64,000 nt of DNA, from positions 100,528-164,527 of the forward strand of contig DBMJ01000022.1 of the NCBI GenBank assembly GCA_002298125.1, in the 5' to 3' direction. How positions within the stretch are numbered: the first letter of the stretch is position 1; each line of letters starts with the position of its first letter. The notes beneath the pieces are model-generated. The model ran no database searches, was not told where the DNA came from, and saw only the letters and a list, made by a program, of their open reading frames with translations. Below are positions 16,470 through 24,967 of the stretch, in pieces. The DNA is from Clostridium sp. UBA701. Lineage in GTDB: Bacteria > Bacillota > Clostridia > Clostridiales > Clostridiaceae. The position numbers were made by a program, and so were the translations under genes.

Positions 16470-17740
16470 TATTCTCCCTCCCTTTGGCAAAGAGATAATT
16501 TCAACACTCCATCTATATGAGAAGGCAGTTTAATAGATATTTTTTCAAGCTCAGCAGGCCTTAATACCTTGTATAGCTTCTTAAATATTACGTCCTCTCC
16601 CAGGGTAAGCTTCACATAAGCCTCCCTCTCCTCTGACCTTGTTCTAAAATACAGCACCTGCTCCTCCTCTGTCTTTAAAAGTCTCTGAGGTACCGCATAT
16701 AAAAACTGTGAGAAATCAAAGCTTAGTTCTATAGGTTCCAGCTTTGCCTCTTTTTTGCAATAGCTGCCTGCCTTAATACCAGCAAGGTTGCCGCTCTCTG
16801 TAACATAGTCCACTAAATCGTTTACCTGAAGGGCATTGCCGCAGCAGAAGCAGCCCTCTACACTGGTCATAAGACTGCTATCTACCTTAGGACCCTTAGT
16901 ATAGGTATCCATGGTTATATTAAGGCTTTCTGCCAGCTCATTTTCAGGAATGAGTCCTACAGAAAGTATGATTCCGTCACAGTCCACCCTCCTCTCTGTA
17001 CCCATTATGGGCTTCATATTTTCATCCACCTGAGAGATTAAAACTCCCTCTACTCTGTCTCTTCCATATACCTCCGTCACCGTATGACTTAGGTGAAGCG
17101 GTATATTATAGTCCTTAAGGCACTGCACTATATTCCTATTAAGTCCAGAGGGAGTAGGCTTAGCTTCATATACGCCCTCCACCTCTGCTCCTTCTAGGGT
17201 AAGTCTTCGAGCCATTATAAGTCCAATATCGCCACTGCCTAGTATCACACATTTTTTGCAGGGCAGATAACCTTTTAAATTTACAAGATACTGCGCCGTT
17301 CCAGCAGTGTATATTCCAGCAGGTCTTGTACCATTTATAAACACCTGCCTAGAGGTTCTTTCCCTACAGCCTGTAGCTAAAATCAAGGCCTTACTCTTTA
17401 AGGTAACTATTCCCCTAGCTATATTTGTCACTGTAGTGTAAAAGTAATCCCCTGATTTTTTCACCTCCAGTACAAAGGTTGCGGTCATTACCGGAAGCCC
17501 TTCTTCTTGAGCCCTCTTTATAAATCTATGAGCATATTCCGGTCCTGTAAGCTTTTCCTTAAAGGTTATGAGGCCAAAGCCATCATGGATGCACTGCTTT
17601 AGTATGCCTCCTACCCTGTCCTCTCTCTCAACTAATATTACCCTCTGTAAGGTTTCCTTGGCAGAAAGAGCTGCAGCAAGCCCTGCAGGGCCTCCCCCAA
17701 TTATCACAATGTCATATTCCATAGTTGATATATTCTCCAC
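16469..17740 (-). CDS. NAD(P)/FAD-dependent oxidoreductase, GlpB-position subunit
   Basis: A 423-residue pyridine nucleotide-disulfide type flavoprotein. The FAD motif GGGPAGLAAALSA lies near residue 15 and the NAD motif GSGDIGLIMARRLTLEGAEV near 168. A conserved Cys cluster, VEGCFCCGNALQVNDLVDYV, lies near 315. It sits between the GlpA-like gene (one-base gap) and the DUF1667 gene (one-base overlap). That three-gene set is the usual clostridial replacement for GlpABC. It probably passes electrons from the GlpA-like subunit to NAD or another carrier. The start is a GTG at 17740; an ATG at 17722 is an alternative. Confidence 0.87.
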   Translation of the reverse strand: MENISTMEYDIVIIGGGPAGLAAALSAKETLQRVILVEREDRVGGILKQCIHDGFGLITFKEKLTGPEYAHRFIKRAQEEGLPVMTATFVLEVKKSGDYFYTTVTNIARGIVTLKSKALILATGCRERTSRQVFINGTRPAGIYTAGTAQYLVNLKGYLPCKKCVILGSGDIGLIMARRLTLEGAEVEGVYEAKPTPSGLNRNIVQCLKDYNIPLHLSHTVTEVYGRDRVEGVLISQVDENMKPIMGTERRVDCDGIILSVGLIPENELAESLNITMDTYTKGPKVDSSLMTSVEGCFCCGNALQVNDLVDYVTESGNLAGIKAGSYCKKEAKLEPIELSFDFSQFLYAVPQRLLKTEEEQVLYFRTRSEEREAYVKLTLGEDVIFKKLYKVLRPAELEKISIKLPSHIDGVLKLSLCQREGE

Positions 17741-17741
17741 T

Positions 17742-19466
17742 CTACACAGCCCCCTTATGGTTATGAGTCTTGGTCTCCTCCACTACCATGGAAGAGCCCC
17801 CTCCCTTTTTTGTAATGGAAAGCATATCTACATGGGAAGACTCACTTAAAAGCTCCATTACATAGGGGGTACAAAATCCACCCTGACATCTTCCCATTCC
17901 CGCTCTGGTTCTTCGCTTTAATCCATCTACAGTGGTTACAGGAAGTGGTGAATGTAGAGCATCTATTATCTCCCCCTTACTTATCTCCTCACATCTGCAT
18001 AGGATTATGCCATAATCCTTGTTCTTCTTTATTACCTCTGCCCTTTCCTTCCAGGATAGCTTGGAAAGATTTATGGGCGCCCTTCTTATAGGATTGAAGT
18101 GCTCCTTTTTATTTACCTGCCCCAGCTCTTTAAGCAGCATAATGGTAAGCCTTTCAACCTCCTCGGAGATGGCAGGAGCCGATGCCAGCCCTGGGGACTG
18201 TATTCCTGCTGCATGCACCAGATTTGAAATCCCCTCTGAGGCCTCAATTATAAAATCCTCCTCATAGGTTGCAGCTCTTGTACCTGCAAAGTAGGTTATG
18301 ACGTCCCCCCTATTTAACGCAGGCACTACTGGAAGATGCTTCTTTAACAGTGCATCTATGTGCTCCTTTGAGGTGCTGTAATCCTCCTTATAGGGCTGCT
18401 CATAGGCATCTGGACCTATAAGAATGTTCCCCTCTATGGTCTTAACTACTCCTCCACCCTTAGTGTTAGACTTAGCAATGGCAATGTTAGGCTTAGCCAC
18501 TACCCCATTTAGAAGCTGCCCTTTCTTCTTATCAAGCAGCAGTATCTCCCCTTTTCTTGGATGAATGGTAAAAAACCTGTCTCCAGCCATTTCTGCAATA
18601 CTGTCACTATATACACCTGCAGCATTTATCACAAGCTTTGGAATAATAATTCCTCTGTTGGTAACTACCTCCACTATGGTATTTCCCTTTGTTACTATTT
18701 GCTTAACTATAGTGTTGAAGGAAAACTCTACTCCATTTTCTGCGGCGTTTTCTCCATAGGCCATTACCAGCCTATAGGGAGATAACACCCCTGTACTATC
18801 AAAATGAAGTGCCCCCACAATATCCTCTGTGATGTTAGGTTCTATTTCCTTAACCTGTCTTTTATTTAGAAAGGTTATACCTTTTACCTTATTTTTTTCT
18901 GCACGGCTTCTTATAATAGGAGCTGCCAGCCTCACCATATAATTGTCAAAGAGTACCGTGGAGCCGCAGCGCTTAAAATCTACTCCCAGGTCCTTTGAAA
19001 TTTTATCGTACATGGAGTTTCCCTTCACATTATAATAGGCCTTTTTACTTCCTGGCCTAGGCTCAATACCAGGATGAACCATTCCATCATTTCGCGAGGA
19101 GGTATGCATGGCAACGTCAGCTTCCTTTTCCACCAGCAGTATAGATATATTCCATTTACTAAGCTCCCTTGCAGCAGCTGTACCTATTACTCCTCCCCCA
19201 ATTATGAGCACATCCACCGCCTTATGGCCTAGAGCATTATCATGAATTTCTGGTTCTATAATAGGCGGCAGGTAAAGATCTTTAACTACAAGGTTATTAA
19301 CCACTCCCTTAGAGCCTAGCTTTGCTGCAAGCTTTCCAGCTGCTATAACCTGCTGCCAGCTCTGAGTCTCCCCATTTAAGTGCACAGACCCTCCCTCTAT
19401 ACCACAATGTACCTTATCTATCCCTTCCTTGCTAAGTTTCTTATACAGCCAATCTATCTCCCTCAA
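17742..19466 (-). CDS. GlpA-like FAD-dependent dehydrogenase with N-terminal BON-like and C-terminal [2Fe-2S] domains
   Basis: The 574-residue protein has three parts. Residues 1-65 match a BON-like fold (GGSVHLNGETQSWQQVIAAGKLA, then GVVNNLVVKD). Residues 85-460 form the DAO/GlpA flavodomain, with DVLIIGGGVIGTAAARELS and TSSRNDGMVHPG. Residues 485-535 form a BFD-like [2Fe-2S] domain with Cys in CRCEEIS and RCQGGFC. The family oxidises glycerol-3-phosphate or a related 2-hydroxy acid or polyol phosphate. The start is a TTG seven bases after AAGGAGG. It is the first gene of the five-gene operon. The exact substrate is not proven; the co-encoded kinase is not a typical glycerol kinase. Confidence 0.87.
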   Translation of the reverse strand: MREIDWLYKKLSKEGIDKVHCGIEGGSVHLNGETQSWQQVIAAGKLAAKLGSKGVVNNLVVKDLYLPPIIEPEIHDNALGHKAVDVLIIGGGVIGTAAARELSKWNISILLVEKEADVAMHTSSRNDGMVHPGIEPRPGSKKAYYNVKGNSMYDKISKDLGVDFKRCGSTVLFDNYMVRLAAPIIRSRAEKNKVKGITFLNKRQVKEIEPNITEDIVGALHFDSTGVLSPYRLVMAYGENAAENGVEFSFNTIVKQIVTKGNTIVEVVTNRGIIIPKLVINAAGVYSDSIAEMAGDRFFTIHPRKGEILLLDKKKGQLLNGVVAKPNIAIAKSNTKGGGVVKTIEGNILIGPDAYEQPYKEDYSTSKEHIDALLKKHLPVVPALNRGDVITYFAGTRAATYEEDFIIEASEGISNLVHAAGIQSPGLASAPAISEEVERLTIMLLKELGQVNKKEHFNPIRRAPINLSKLSWKERAEVIKKNKDYGIILCRCEEISKGEIIDALHSPLPVTTVDGLKRRTRAGMGRCQGGFCTPYVMELLSESSHVDMLSITKKGGGSSMVVEETKTHNHKGAV

Positions 19467-19479
19467 AATACCCCCTCCT

Positions 19480-19505
19480 TATTAGGTTGTTCGGACATCC
19501 TAATA
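19480..19505. promoter_or_regulatory. 26-bp dyad operator at the redox operon start site
   Basis: The dyad has perfect outer arms TATTAGG (19480-19486) and CCTAATA (19499-19505) and an inner TGT-ACA pair; 22 of 26 positions are symmetric. It covers the predicted transcription start, so a bound repressor would block initiation. The GntR-family protein encoded at 19600-20322 is the obvious candidate to bind it. Confidence 0.7.
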
Positions 19506-19507
19506 TT

Positions 19508-19536
19508 ATTATATGCCTTTCTGAATTTTCAGTCAA
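19508..19536 (-). promoter_or_regulatory. Promoter of the redox operon
   Basis: On the minus strand there is TTGACT (19531-19536), 17 bases, then a perfect TATAAT (19508-19513). Transcription should start near 19501, inside the dyad operator, about 35 bases before the TTG start codon. Confidence 0.85.
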
Positions 19537-19566
19537 TATGGCTGTAAAAGTAGTTATTATTATTGC

Positions 19567-19601
19567 AAGAAAAAGGAGCCTGTTAAGCTACAGACTCCTT
19601 T
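19567..19601 (-). terminator. Terminator of the GntR gene
   Basis: A stem AAGGAG-x-CTGT paired with ACAG-x-CTCCTT, with one internal mismatch and a six-base loop, is followed on the minus strand by TTTTTC. It includes the end of the GntR stop codon and separates the regulator from the operon it probably controls. Confidence 0.75.
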
Positions 19602-20322
19602 AAAGATCCTCCATGGTCATATTATATATACTTCCTGGAATTATAAAGTGAAGATAGTAAAAGGGTTCCTTTCTATCCTCTATGTATATCCATCTCTCAA
19701 GCTGCATTACCGCGCTATTTAAATCCAAATTCAAAATCACTGCCTCCTCCTCTGTGGGGTAGCGATTTATAACCACCTGCTCTACCTTTTTTACGTTTAG
19801 CTTTAGCTCCTCTAGTATAATCTTTGCCAGGGAGGAGGTAAGGTCCTGCTCCGCAGCTACCCTTTGAAATTCCTGATCAAAATAAGAATTTTCTATGGCC
19901 AGAGGCATAGTTTCTGCATATCTTATCCTCTTTAAATAAAAGCAGGCTCTGCTCTTTTTCCATTTCATAGAGGAAAGCAGGGCTTTATCTGGAACAACAA
20001 TACTATTTTCTACCACCTTATTTCTAGGGCTAACTCCCCGAGCTCTCAAGAAATAGGTTAAGCTTATTAGTGGCTCATAACCCAAGGAGGATTGCCTTCC
20101 TGCCACAAAGGTTCCTACTCCCTGTCTTTTATATAGATAGCCTTCATTCACTAGATGAGAAAGGGCTTCTCTTACCGTAGCACGGCCAACATTATATTCT
20201 TCCATAAGAGATTTTTCAGTGGGTATTTGAGAATCCACCTGCCAGGTACTACTTTTAATCTTGTCCTTTATCTCTTCCTTCAATTGAATATACAAAGGCA
20301 CGTGCTTAAATTTGCTCAACAT
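19600..20322 (-). CDS. GntR-family regulator with UTRA domain (HutC subfamily)
   Basis: The 240-residue regulator has an N-terminal winged helix: PLYIQLKEEIKDKI, then QIPTEKSLMEEYNVGRATVREALSHLVNEGYLYKRQGVGTFVAG. This is followed by a UTRA ligand-binding domain from about residue 90. HutC-type members bind small metabolites, often sugar or polyol phosphates. It is encoded just upstream of the redox operon in the same direction but is separated from it by its own terminator and by the operon's promoter and dyad. The sequence therefore supports it as the local repressor, with a product or substrate of the kinase/dehydrogenase as a likely inducer. It has no matching dyad at its own promoter. Confidence 0.9.
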   Translation of the reverse strand: MLSKFKHVPLYIQLKEEIKDKIKSSTWQVDSQIPTEKSLMEEYNVGRATVREALSHLVNEGYLYKRQGVGTFVAGRQSSLGYEPLISLTYFLRARGVSPRNKVVENSIVVPDKALLSSMKWKKSRACFYLKRIRYAETMPLAIENSYFDQEFQRVAAEQDLTSSLAKIILEELKLNVKKVEQVVINRYPTEEEAVILNLDLNSAVMQLERWIYIEDRKEPFYYLHFIIPGSIYNMTMEDL

Positions 20323-20476
20323 ATTACCCCGTCCTTTATGTAATATTTGATATTTTAATTACTTATATTATAAGGTATTCCAAGCTATAATAGCAATTAT
20401 CTAAATATATATGCTACTTTTAAAAACGTATATTTAGTGGTAAACTTTAATAAGTACATAAGAAAGGAGCTCATAT

Positions 20477-21649
20477 ATGTCTATATACGAGGAATCTTTA
20501 AAATTTCACGAAGAAAAACGTGGTAAGCTAGAAATAGTTTCAAGAGTAGAAGTCAATAATTCCAGAGATTTAAGCCTTGCTTATACTCCAGGAGTTGCAC
20601 AGCCCTGTCTGGAAATTCAAAAGGATCCTGACAAAGCCTACATCTATACTAGGAAATGGAATACCATAGCGGTGGCCTCAGATGGTACTGCAGTGCTTGG
20701 ACTAGGAGACATTGGTCCCTTAGGTGCTCTACCTGTAATGGAGGGTAAGTCGGTGCTGTTTAAGCAGTTTGGCAATGTGGATGCCTTTCCTATAATAATG
20801 GATACAAAGGATGTAGATGAGATAGTGGCTACTTTAATTCGAATAGCCCCCTCCTTTGGAGGTATAAACCTTGAGGATATATCAGCTCCTCGCTGCTTTG
20901 AGATAGAAAGACGTTTAAAGGAAGCTCTTGACATTCCTATATTCCATGATGATCAGCACGGTACTGCAGTGGTAACACTGGCAGGTATGATAAATGCATT
21001 AAAAATTGTAAACAAGAGGTTTGAAGACTTAAAGGTTATAATAAATGGGGCTGGTGCGGCTGGCGTTGCCATAGCACGCTTGCTGCTGTCCTGCGGAGTA
21101 AAAAACATAATACTCTGCGATAGAAAGGGTGCCCTGTATAAGGGTATGCCATCAAAGGATGCTGCTAGAGATGAAATGGCTGCCATAACCAACCCAAACC
21201 TAGAGAAAGGCACCTTAGGACAGGTAATTAGTGGTGCTGATGTGTTTGTTGGAGTATCTGCCCCAGGAGTTCTCACTAAGGAAATGGTTTCAACCATGAA
21301 CCATGATGCCATAATATTTGCCATGGCTAACCCTACTCCAGAAATTTTCCCAGAGGATGCAAGGGAAGCTGGTGCAAGAATAATAGGTACTGGTCGTTCC
21401 GATTTCCCAAACCAAGTTAATAATGTATTAGCCTTCCCTGGAATTTTTAGAGGCGCTCTTGATGTTAGGGCCCGTGATATAAACGAGGAGATGAAAATAG
21501 CTGCTGCCTATGCTATAGCGGATGCTATTTCCAGTGAGGAGCTTTGTGAGGACTACATAATTCCAAGGTCCTTTGACAGAGCTGTTCAGCAGAAGGTAGC
21601 TGAAGCTGTTAGAAAGGCTGCAATAGATAGTGGTGTAGCTCGTATCTAA
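20477..21649 (+). CDS. Malic enzyme (NAD(P)-dependent, short form)
   Basis: This enzyme catalyses oxidative decarboxylation of malate to pyruvate and CO2, linking C4 acids to pyruvate. The 390-residue length is that of the short bacterial form. The N-terminal malic domain shows the Tyr region LSLAYTPGVAQPC, the conserved AVASDGTAVLGLGDIG with LPVMEGKSVLFK, and the metal-binding EDISAPRCFEIE and IFHDDQHGTAVV. The NAD domain follows with INGAGAAGVAIARLL, then MANPTPEIFPEDA. All catalytic features look intact. NAD versus NADP preference cannot be read safely. It is a single gene with AAGGAG before the ATG and its own terminator. Confidence 0.93.
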   Translation: MSIYEESLKFHEEKRGKLEIVSRVEVNNSRDLSLAYTPGVAQPCLEIQKDPDKAYIYTRKWNTIAVASDGTAVLGLGDIGPLGALPVMEGKSVLFKQFGNVDAFPIIMDTKDVDEIVATLIRIAPSFGGINLEDISAPRCFEIERRLKEALDIPIFHDDQHGTAVVTLAGMINALKIVNKRFEDLKVIINGAGAAGVAIARLLLSCGVKNIILCDRKGALYKGMPSKDAARDEMAAITNPNLEKGTLGQVISGADVFVGVSAPGVLTKEMVSTMNHDAIIFAMANPTPEIFPEDAREAGARIIGTGRSDFPNQVNNVLAFPGIFRGALDVRARDINEEMKIAAAYAIADAISSEELCEDYIIPRSFDRAVQQKVAEAVRKAAIDSGVARI

Positions 21650-21657
21650 TTTAACAC

Positions 21658-21697
21658 AAAAGTGAGAAAGCATCTCCTTTCTCACTTTTATTTTTTA
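21658..21697 (+). terminator. Terminator of the malic enzyme gene
   Basis: A 13-base-pair perfect stem (AAAAGTGAGAAAG with CTTTCTCACTTTT) closes the loop CATCTC and is followed by ATTTTTTATTT. Confidence 0.9.
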
Positions 21698-21795
21698 TTT
21701 GAGAATATAAGCATTGTTAACTTTTGATTAAATATTACGATACTAAAGATTAATAACTAGCTTTAACACGGCAATAGCATGGAGGGGGAAGCTTA

Positions 21796-22974
21796 ATGAA
21801 GGCAATTTTAATAGTTGAAGAAAACCTGAAATCCTTTCAATTGGCGCAAAAGTCCTTAAATACCGGAGTAGAAAATTATATCTTGTATCATGCTGCCACT
21901 GGGGAACAGGCGCTTGACATGATGCACATGAATAAGATAAACCTTGTAATTACTGATATAACTCTTCCAGATACCACTGGCCCTAAGCTTTTAAAAATTA
22001 TAAGGACAAGGTATCCTTCTGCTATGAGACTGCTTATGTCAGATAAGGATAAGGATGAACATGCATTACAGTGCATTGAAACCAATTTAGCCAGAATGAA
22101 TATTCAAAAGCCCTTTAACCAAAATACCCTTGTAAGTAATATAGAGGATATGTTTAAGCTACAGGAGGCTCTCTCCAACGACAACATACTCTTTATGATA
22201 AATTCCTTAGATAGGCTGCCTGCTCTTCCAAGTATATATGCAGAAATCAATGAGCTAATTGAGGATGAAGCAGATATAAGTCTTATAACTGGAGAAATTG
22301 AAAAGGACCACACCCTTTGTTTAAGATTGCTGCGTCTAGTAAACTCCACCTTTTATGGGGTTAAAACCGCTTCAGTAAAAACAGCTATTTTAAACCTTGG
22401 CCTGGTTAACATAAAGAATATAATACTTCTTGAAAATATCTTTGAAACCCTAGGCTTCCAGCATAGTGATAAGGAAATACTGTGGAAGCATGCCAGCTCT
22501 ACAAATAAGCTCTTAGTTGAAATCTACAAGAGCCTGCTAAAAAAACCTCTGTCCAATCTCTCTTTATCTGCAGGACTTCTCCATGATATAGGGAAGATTG
22601 TACTTATTAAAAATTTCCCAAGAACCTACGAAGAAGTGATGAAAAGGGTTAAAAACGGAGGAAAGGACCTTAGAACTGCTGAAAAAGAACAGATAAAATA
22701 CTGTCACGAGGAGGTAGGAGCTTACCTTCTAAACTGGTGGGGTATTCCAAACCCCATTATTGAGACCGCATTATTTCACCATAATCCCTTTGCCAGCACT
22801 GAGCTAAATAGAGAGCTTGTTTGTGCAGTACACCTAGCAGATCACTACTCCTGGATGCTTTTAGATCCCTCTTATTCTGCTCCGTTAGTAGAAGAGGCCT
22901 TTAGTTTTTTGGGCATAACAGAGGCTCAGTGTGAGGATTTGGCAATTAAAAATAAAAAGGAATTTCTCTCTTAA
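21796..22974 (+). CDS. Response regulator with REC and HDOD output domains
   Basis: A 392-residue signalling protein. The N-terminal receiver domain (about 1-125) has the acidic pair EE at 8-9, phospho-acceptor Asp 54 in VITDITLPD and the conserved Lys in QKPF near 106. The C-terminal HDOD domain (about 135-330) starts at LPALPSIYAEI and retains LLHDIGK, a His-Asp pair that many HDOD domains have lost. No sensor kinase is encoded next to it, so it is an orphan. HDOD proteins act in stress, motility or nucleotide signalling, and the specific output here is unknown. The start follows GGAGGGGG and a terminator lies just after the stop. Confidence 0.9.
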   Translation: MKAILIVEENLKSFQLAQKSLNTGVENYILYHAATGEQALDMMHMNKINLVITDITLPDTTGPKLLKIIRTRYPSAMRLLMSDKDKDEHALQCIETNLARMNIQKPFNQNTLVSNIEDMFKLQEALSNDNILFMINSLDRLPALPSIYAEINELIEDEADISLITGEIEKDHTLCLRLLRLVNSTFYGVKTASVKTAILNLGLVNIKNIILLENIFETLGFQHSDKEILWKHASSTNKLLVEIYKSLLKKPLSNLSLSAGLLHDIGKIVLIKNFPRTYEEVMKRVKNGGKDLRTAEKEQIKYCHEEVGAYLLNWWGIPNPIIETALFHHNPFASTELNRELVCAVHLADHYSWMLLDPSYSAPLVEEAFSFLGITEAQCEDLAIKNKKEFLS

Positions 22975-22979
22975 AAGTA

Positions 22980-23014
22980 AATTCTCCGGCGTTTATACCG
23001 GAGAATTATTTTTT
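22980..23014. terminator. Terminator after the REC-HDOD gene
   Basis: A ten-base-pair perfect stem (AATTCTCCGG with CCGGAGAATT) and an eight-base loop are followed by ATTTTTTAA. The convergent small gene ends three bases beyond the T tail, so the hairpin may serve both directions. Confidence 0.87.
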
Positions 23015-23016
23015 AA

Positions 23017-23196
23017 TTATAAGGTAACCCTTGTTATTTCGCCCTTTGGTTCTAGCTCACAGGAGCCCTCAACCTTTTTAAGGTCTATTCCCCTTACTCC
23101 CCTTATGCGAAATACTGTGTATCCTAGGTATGCCATTATTTTTTTACTGTTTTCACCATTTTTACCCACTATACTCTGTTCATTGTTGTCTCTCAT
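23017..23196 (-). CDS. Small protein of unknown function (59 residues)
   Basis: I do not recognise this protein. It is short, soluble and mixed in charge, with a central strand-like stretch KKIMAYLGYTVFRIRGVRG and an acidic C-terminal part. The ATG at 23196 lies nine bases after AGGAG; another ATG nine bases earlier is too close to that site. It begins 12 bases after the stop of the membrane protein gene at 23209, so it is probably the second gene of that operon. Good ribosome-site spacing and a flanking terminator make it a plausible real gene despite its size. Confidence 0.5.
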   Translation of the reverse strand: MRDNNEQSIVGKNGENSKKIMAYLGYTVFRIRGVRGIDLKKVEGSCELEPKGEITRVTL

Positions 23197-23208
23197 CCCA
23201 TACATCTC

Positions 23209-24009
23209 CTATGGCTTAAATAGTTCTGGTGACTTTTCATAAAGAGACTGACAAAAACCTCTTATGGCAATTTCTAAAAGCTCTGAGGTTTCCTTGGAAA
23301 ATTCATATTTCTGACCACTGCTAAAGGCCATCACTGCCACAACATTTTCACTATTGTCAAACACTGGGCAGCACATGTGAAATTTTATCCCTGCAAAAAG
23401 ACTCTGCTGCTTATTGCTATAATTGTACTTTGAAAAACATTCCTTCCCAAAGCTCTCCTCAATAATATACTTACCCTTAGTAAAGCAATTGCCCTCCATG
23501 CCCTGAAGCCTAGGCGTTAAAGTAAAAATAAGATTTTCATTGTTTTGCCACCTAGATAACCCAGGCACGTGTATTTGAATAAGCTCCCTTCTCATTATTA
23601 TCATGTTCTTAAGAAGTGCTTTAGCTGCGTAGGCTATAGCGGAGCATCTCTGCCTTGTAGGAACATATATATTGATGTCCATATCAATATGCTCTACCCC
23701 TGTAGCAGTTTCTAACCCTTCAAACAGGATATATTTGCATAGCTCAATGAGCCCTAATCTATGAGCTTCAATATTTTCCTTTTTAAGTGATGTGATAGCT
23801 AGGTTTAAGCTTAGTAAAAAGGATGATAGTATAATACTAAATAATAATAAAATGTCCTTTACTGCTGTCAAATTCATGTTGGCTCCAATTATACCTTGAA
23901 GCTTCATATAATCCAAAAAGCTGTTGGATTTTGCTGCAAGGCTTAAGATAGAAGGAAGAGCTGTAAACAAAATTACCTTCAGAATAATCTTCATACGCTT
24001 TGTCATCAA
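23209..24009 (-). CDS. Membrane-anchored protein with GAF-like C-terminal region, unknown function
   Basis: The 266-residue protein has two hydrophobic segments (about residues 8-25 and 50-75). A cytosolic region of about 190 residues follows. Its pattern resembles a GAF-type sensor: EGLETATGVEHIDMDINIYVP, then GIKFHMCCPVFDNSENVVAVMAFSS and a final helix LLEIAIRGFCQSLYE. It lacks any kinase, cyclase or HTH output domain, so its signalling partner, if any, is elsewhere. It lies before the 59-residue gene and is convergent with the REC-HDOD regulator. The GAF assignment is by eye and needs a profile search. Confidence 0.55.
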   Translation of the reverse strand: MMTKRMKIILKVILFTALPSILSLAAKSNSFLDYMKLQGIIGANMNLTAVKDILLLFSIILSSFLLSLNLAITSLKKENIEAHRLGLIELCKYILFEGLETATGVEHIDMDINIYVPTRQRCSAIAYAAKALLKNMIIMRRELIQIHVPGLSRWQNNENLIFTLTPRLQGMEGNCFTKGKYIIEESFGKECFSKYNYSNKQQSLFAGIKFHMCCPVFDNSENVVAVMAFSSGQKYEFSKETSELLEIAIRGFCQSLYEKSPELFKP

Positions 24010-24110
24010 TATCCCCTCACATAAATATCCGAAGCGGTATATCTTATGTATTCCAAAGGTATTTACTGTCCTACTTCATTATAGTATAACCATTAAAAAA
24101 ATTGACTGTT

Positions 24111-24794
24111 TTAACCCCTTGCAGCCTCTTTACCTTTACTTTTTTTAGTGGCTGCCATTATTCCACCAAGGGCGATGGACAGAAAGGCTGCCATTAAAAC
24201 TCTGTATTCCCCTGGCAGTATAAAGGTTATGGTATGAGCTGGAATCCAGAACAGAGGTACGGTCTTTAAAATTACAAAGCCAATAAAGCCTCTCCAATCT
24301 ATCTTGTCCACTACTGAACTTAAAGGCACCTTAACTATAGAGGATAGCTTTCCCTCCCCCAAGTCTATATAGGTGTCTGTTACTCTGTGAAAGGCCATAA
24401 AGGTTGGAGCAAAAAACAGATTCATAACTGCAGAGGTAAAGAAGGCAGTAAGTATATTGTGGAGTGTTCCCTCTCCTCCAGAAGGCAGTAATCCCTTTTT
24501 AATAGCACCGGCAGTACCCATGGCAAAAACATCAAACATAAGAGCAAACAACATTCCTAGGAGCCCCCAGATCACAAATCTATAAATAAGCCCCTTAGGC
24601 TTACTAAAATCACCTGAGGCAATCCTTATGGCCATAAGCTCCCCCATAGTGGCAAGTATGCCCACCTTTATAAAGCCCATTATATAAGGATGAGCCTTTG
24701 TAACTGCCACAAAGCCCTCCCTAGTTGAGGGATAGAGCAAGAAGGCCACTATTGATAACAGTAACCCCCACCATAGAAAATCACCTTTTTTCAT
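24111..24794 (-). CDS. Integral membrane protein, possibly Mpv17/PMP22-like
   Basis: The 227-residue protein has about six hydrophobic segments and a Lys/Arg-rich C-terminal tail (ATKKSKGKEAARG). The stretch FFAPTFMAFHRVTDTYID followed by WRGFIGFVILKTVPLFWIPAHTITF and LMAAFLSIALG recalls the C-terminal pattern of the Mpv17/PMP22 family, but the match is by eye and partial. No partner gene is adjacent on the same strand. It starts after GGAGGAT and diverges from asnS. I would treat it as a conserved-looking membrane protein of unknown function. Confidence 0.6.
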   Translation of the reverse strand: MKKGDFLWWGLLLSIVAFLLYPSTREGFVAVTKAHPYIMGFIKVGILATMGELMAIRIASGDFSKPKGLIYRFVIWGLLGMLFALMFDVFAMGTAGAIKKGLLPSGGEGTLHNILTAFFTSAVMNLFFAPTFMAFHRVTDTYIDLGEGKLSSIVKVPLSSVVDKIDWRGFIGFVILKTVPLFWIPAHTITFILPGEYRVLMAAFLSIALGGIMAATKKSKGKEAARG

Positions 24795-24932
24795 AAATAA
24801 ATCCTCCTCCTATTGTTTTTCCTGTATACGTTAACATTCCTATAATATTGTATCAGCTTTATGTAACTTTAAAAAGTTATATTTATTTTATAATTTTCCA
24901 AAATAATATACTATAGGTATAAGTCTGCCATG

Positions 24933-24961
24933 TTGACATATACTATTTATTAACATATAAT
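24933..24961 (+). promoter_or_regulatory. Consensus promoter of the asnS T-box transcript
   Basis: A perfect TTGACA (24933-24938), 17 bases, and a perfect TATAAT (24956-24961). The predicted start near 24968 begins the T-box leader. Confidence 0.9.
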
Positions 24962-24967
24962 TATGAT

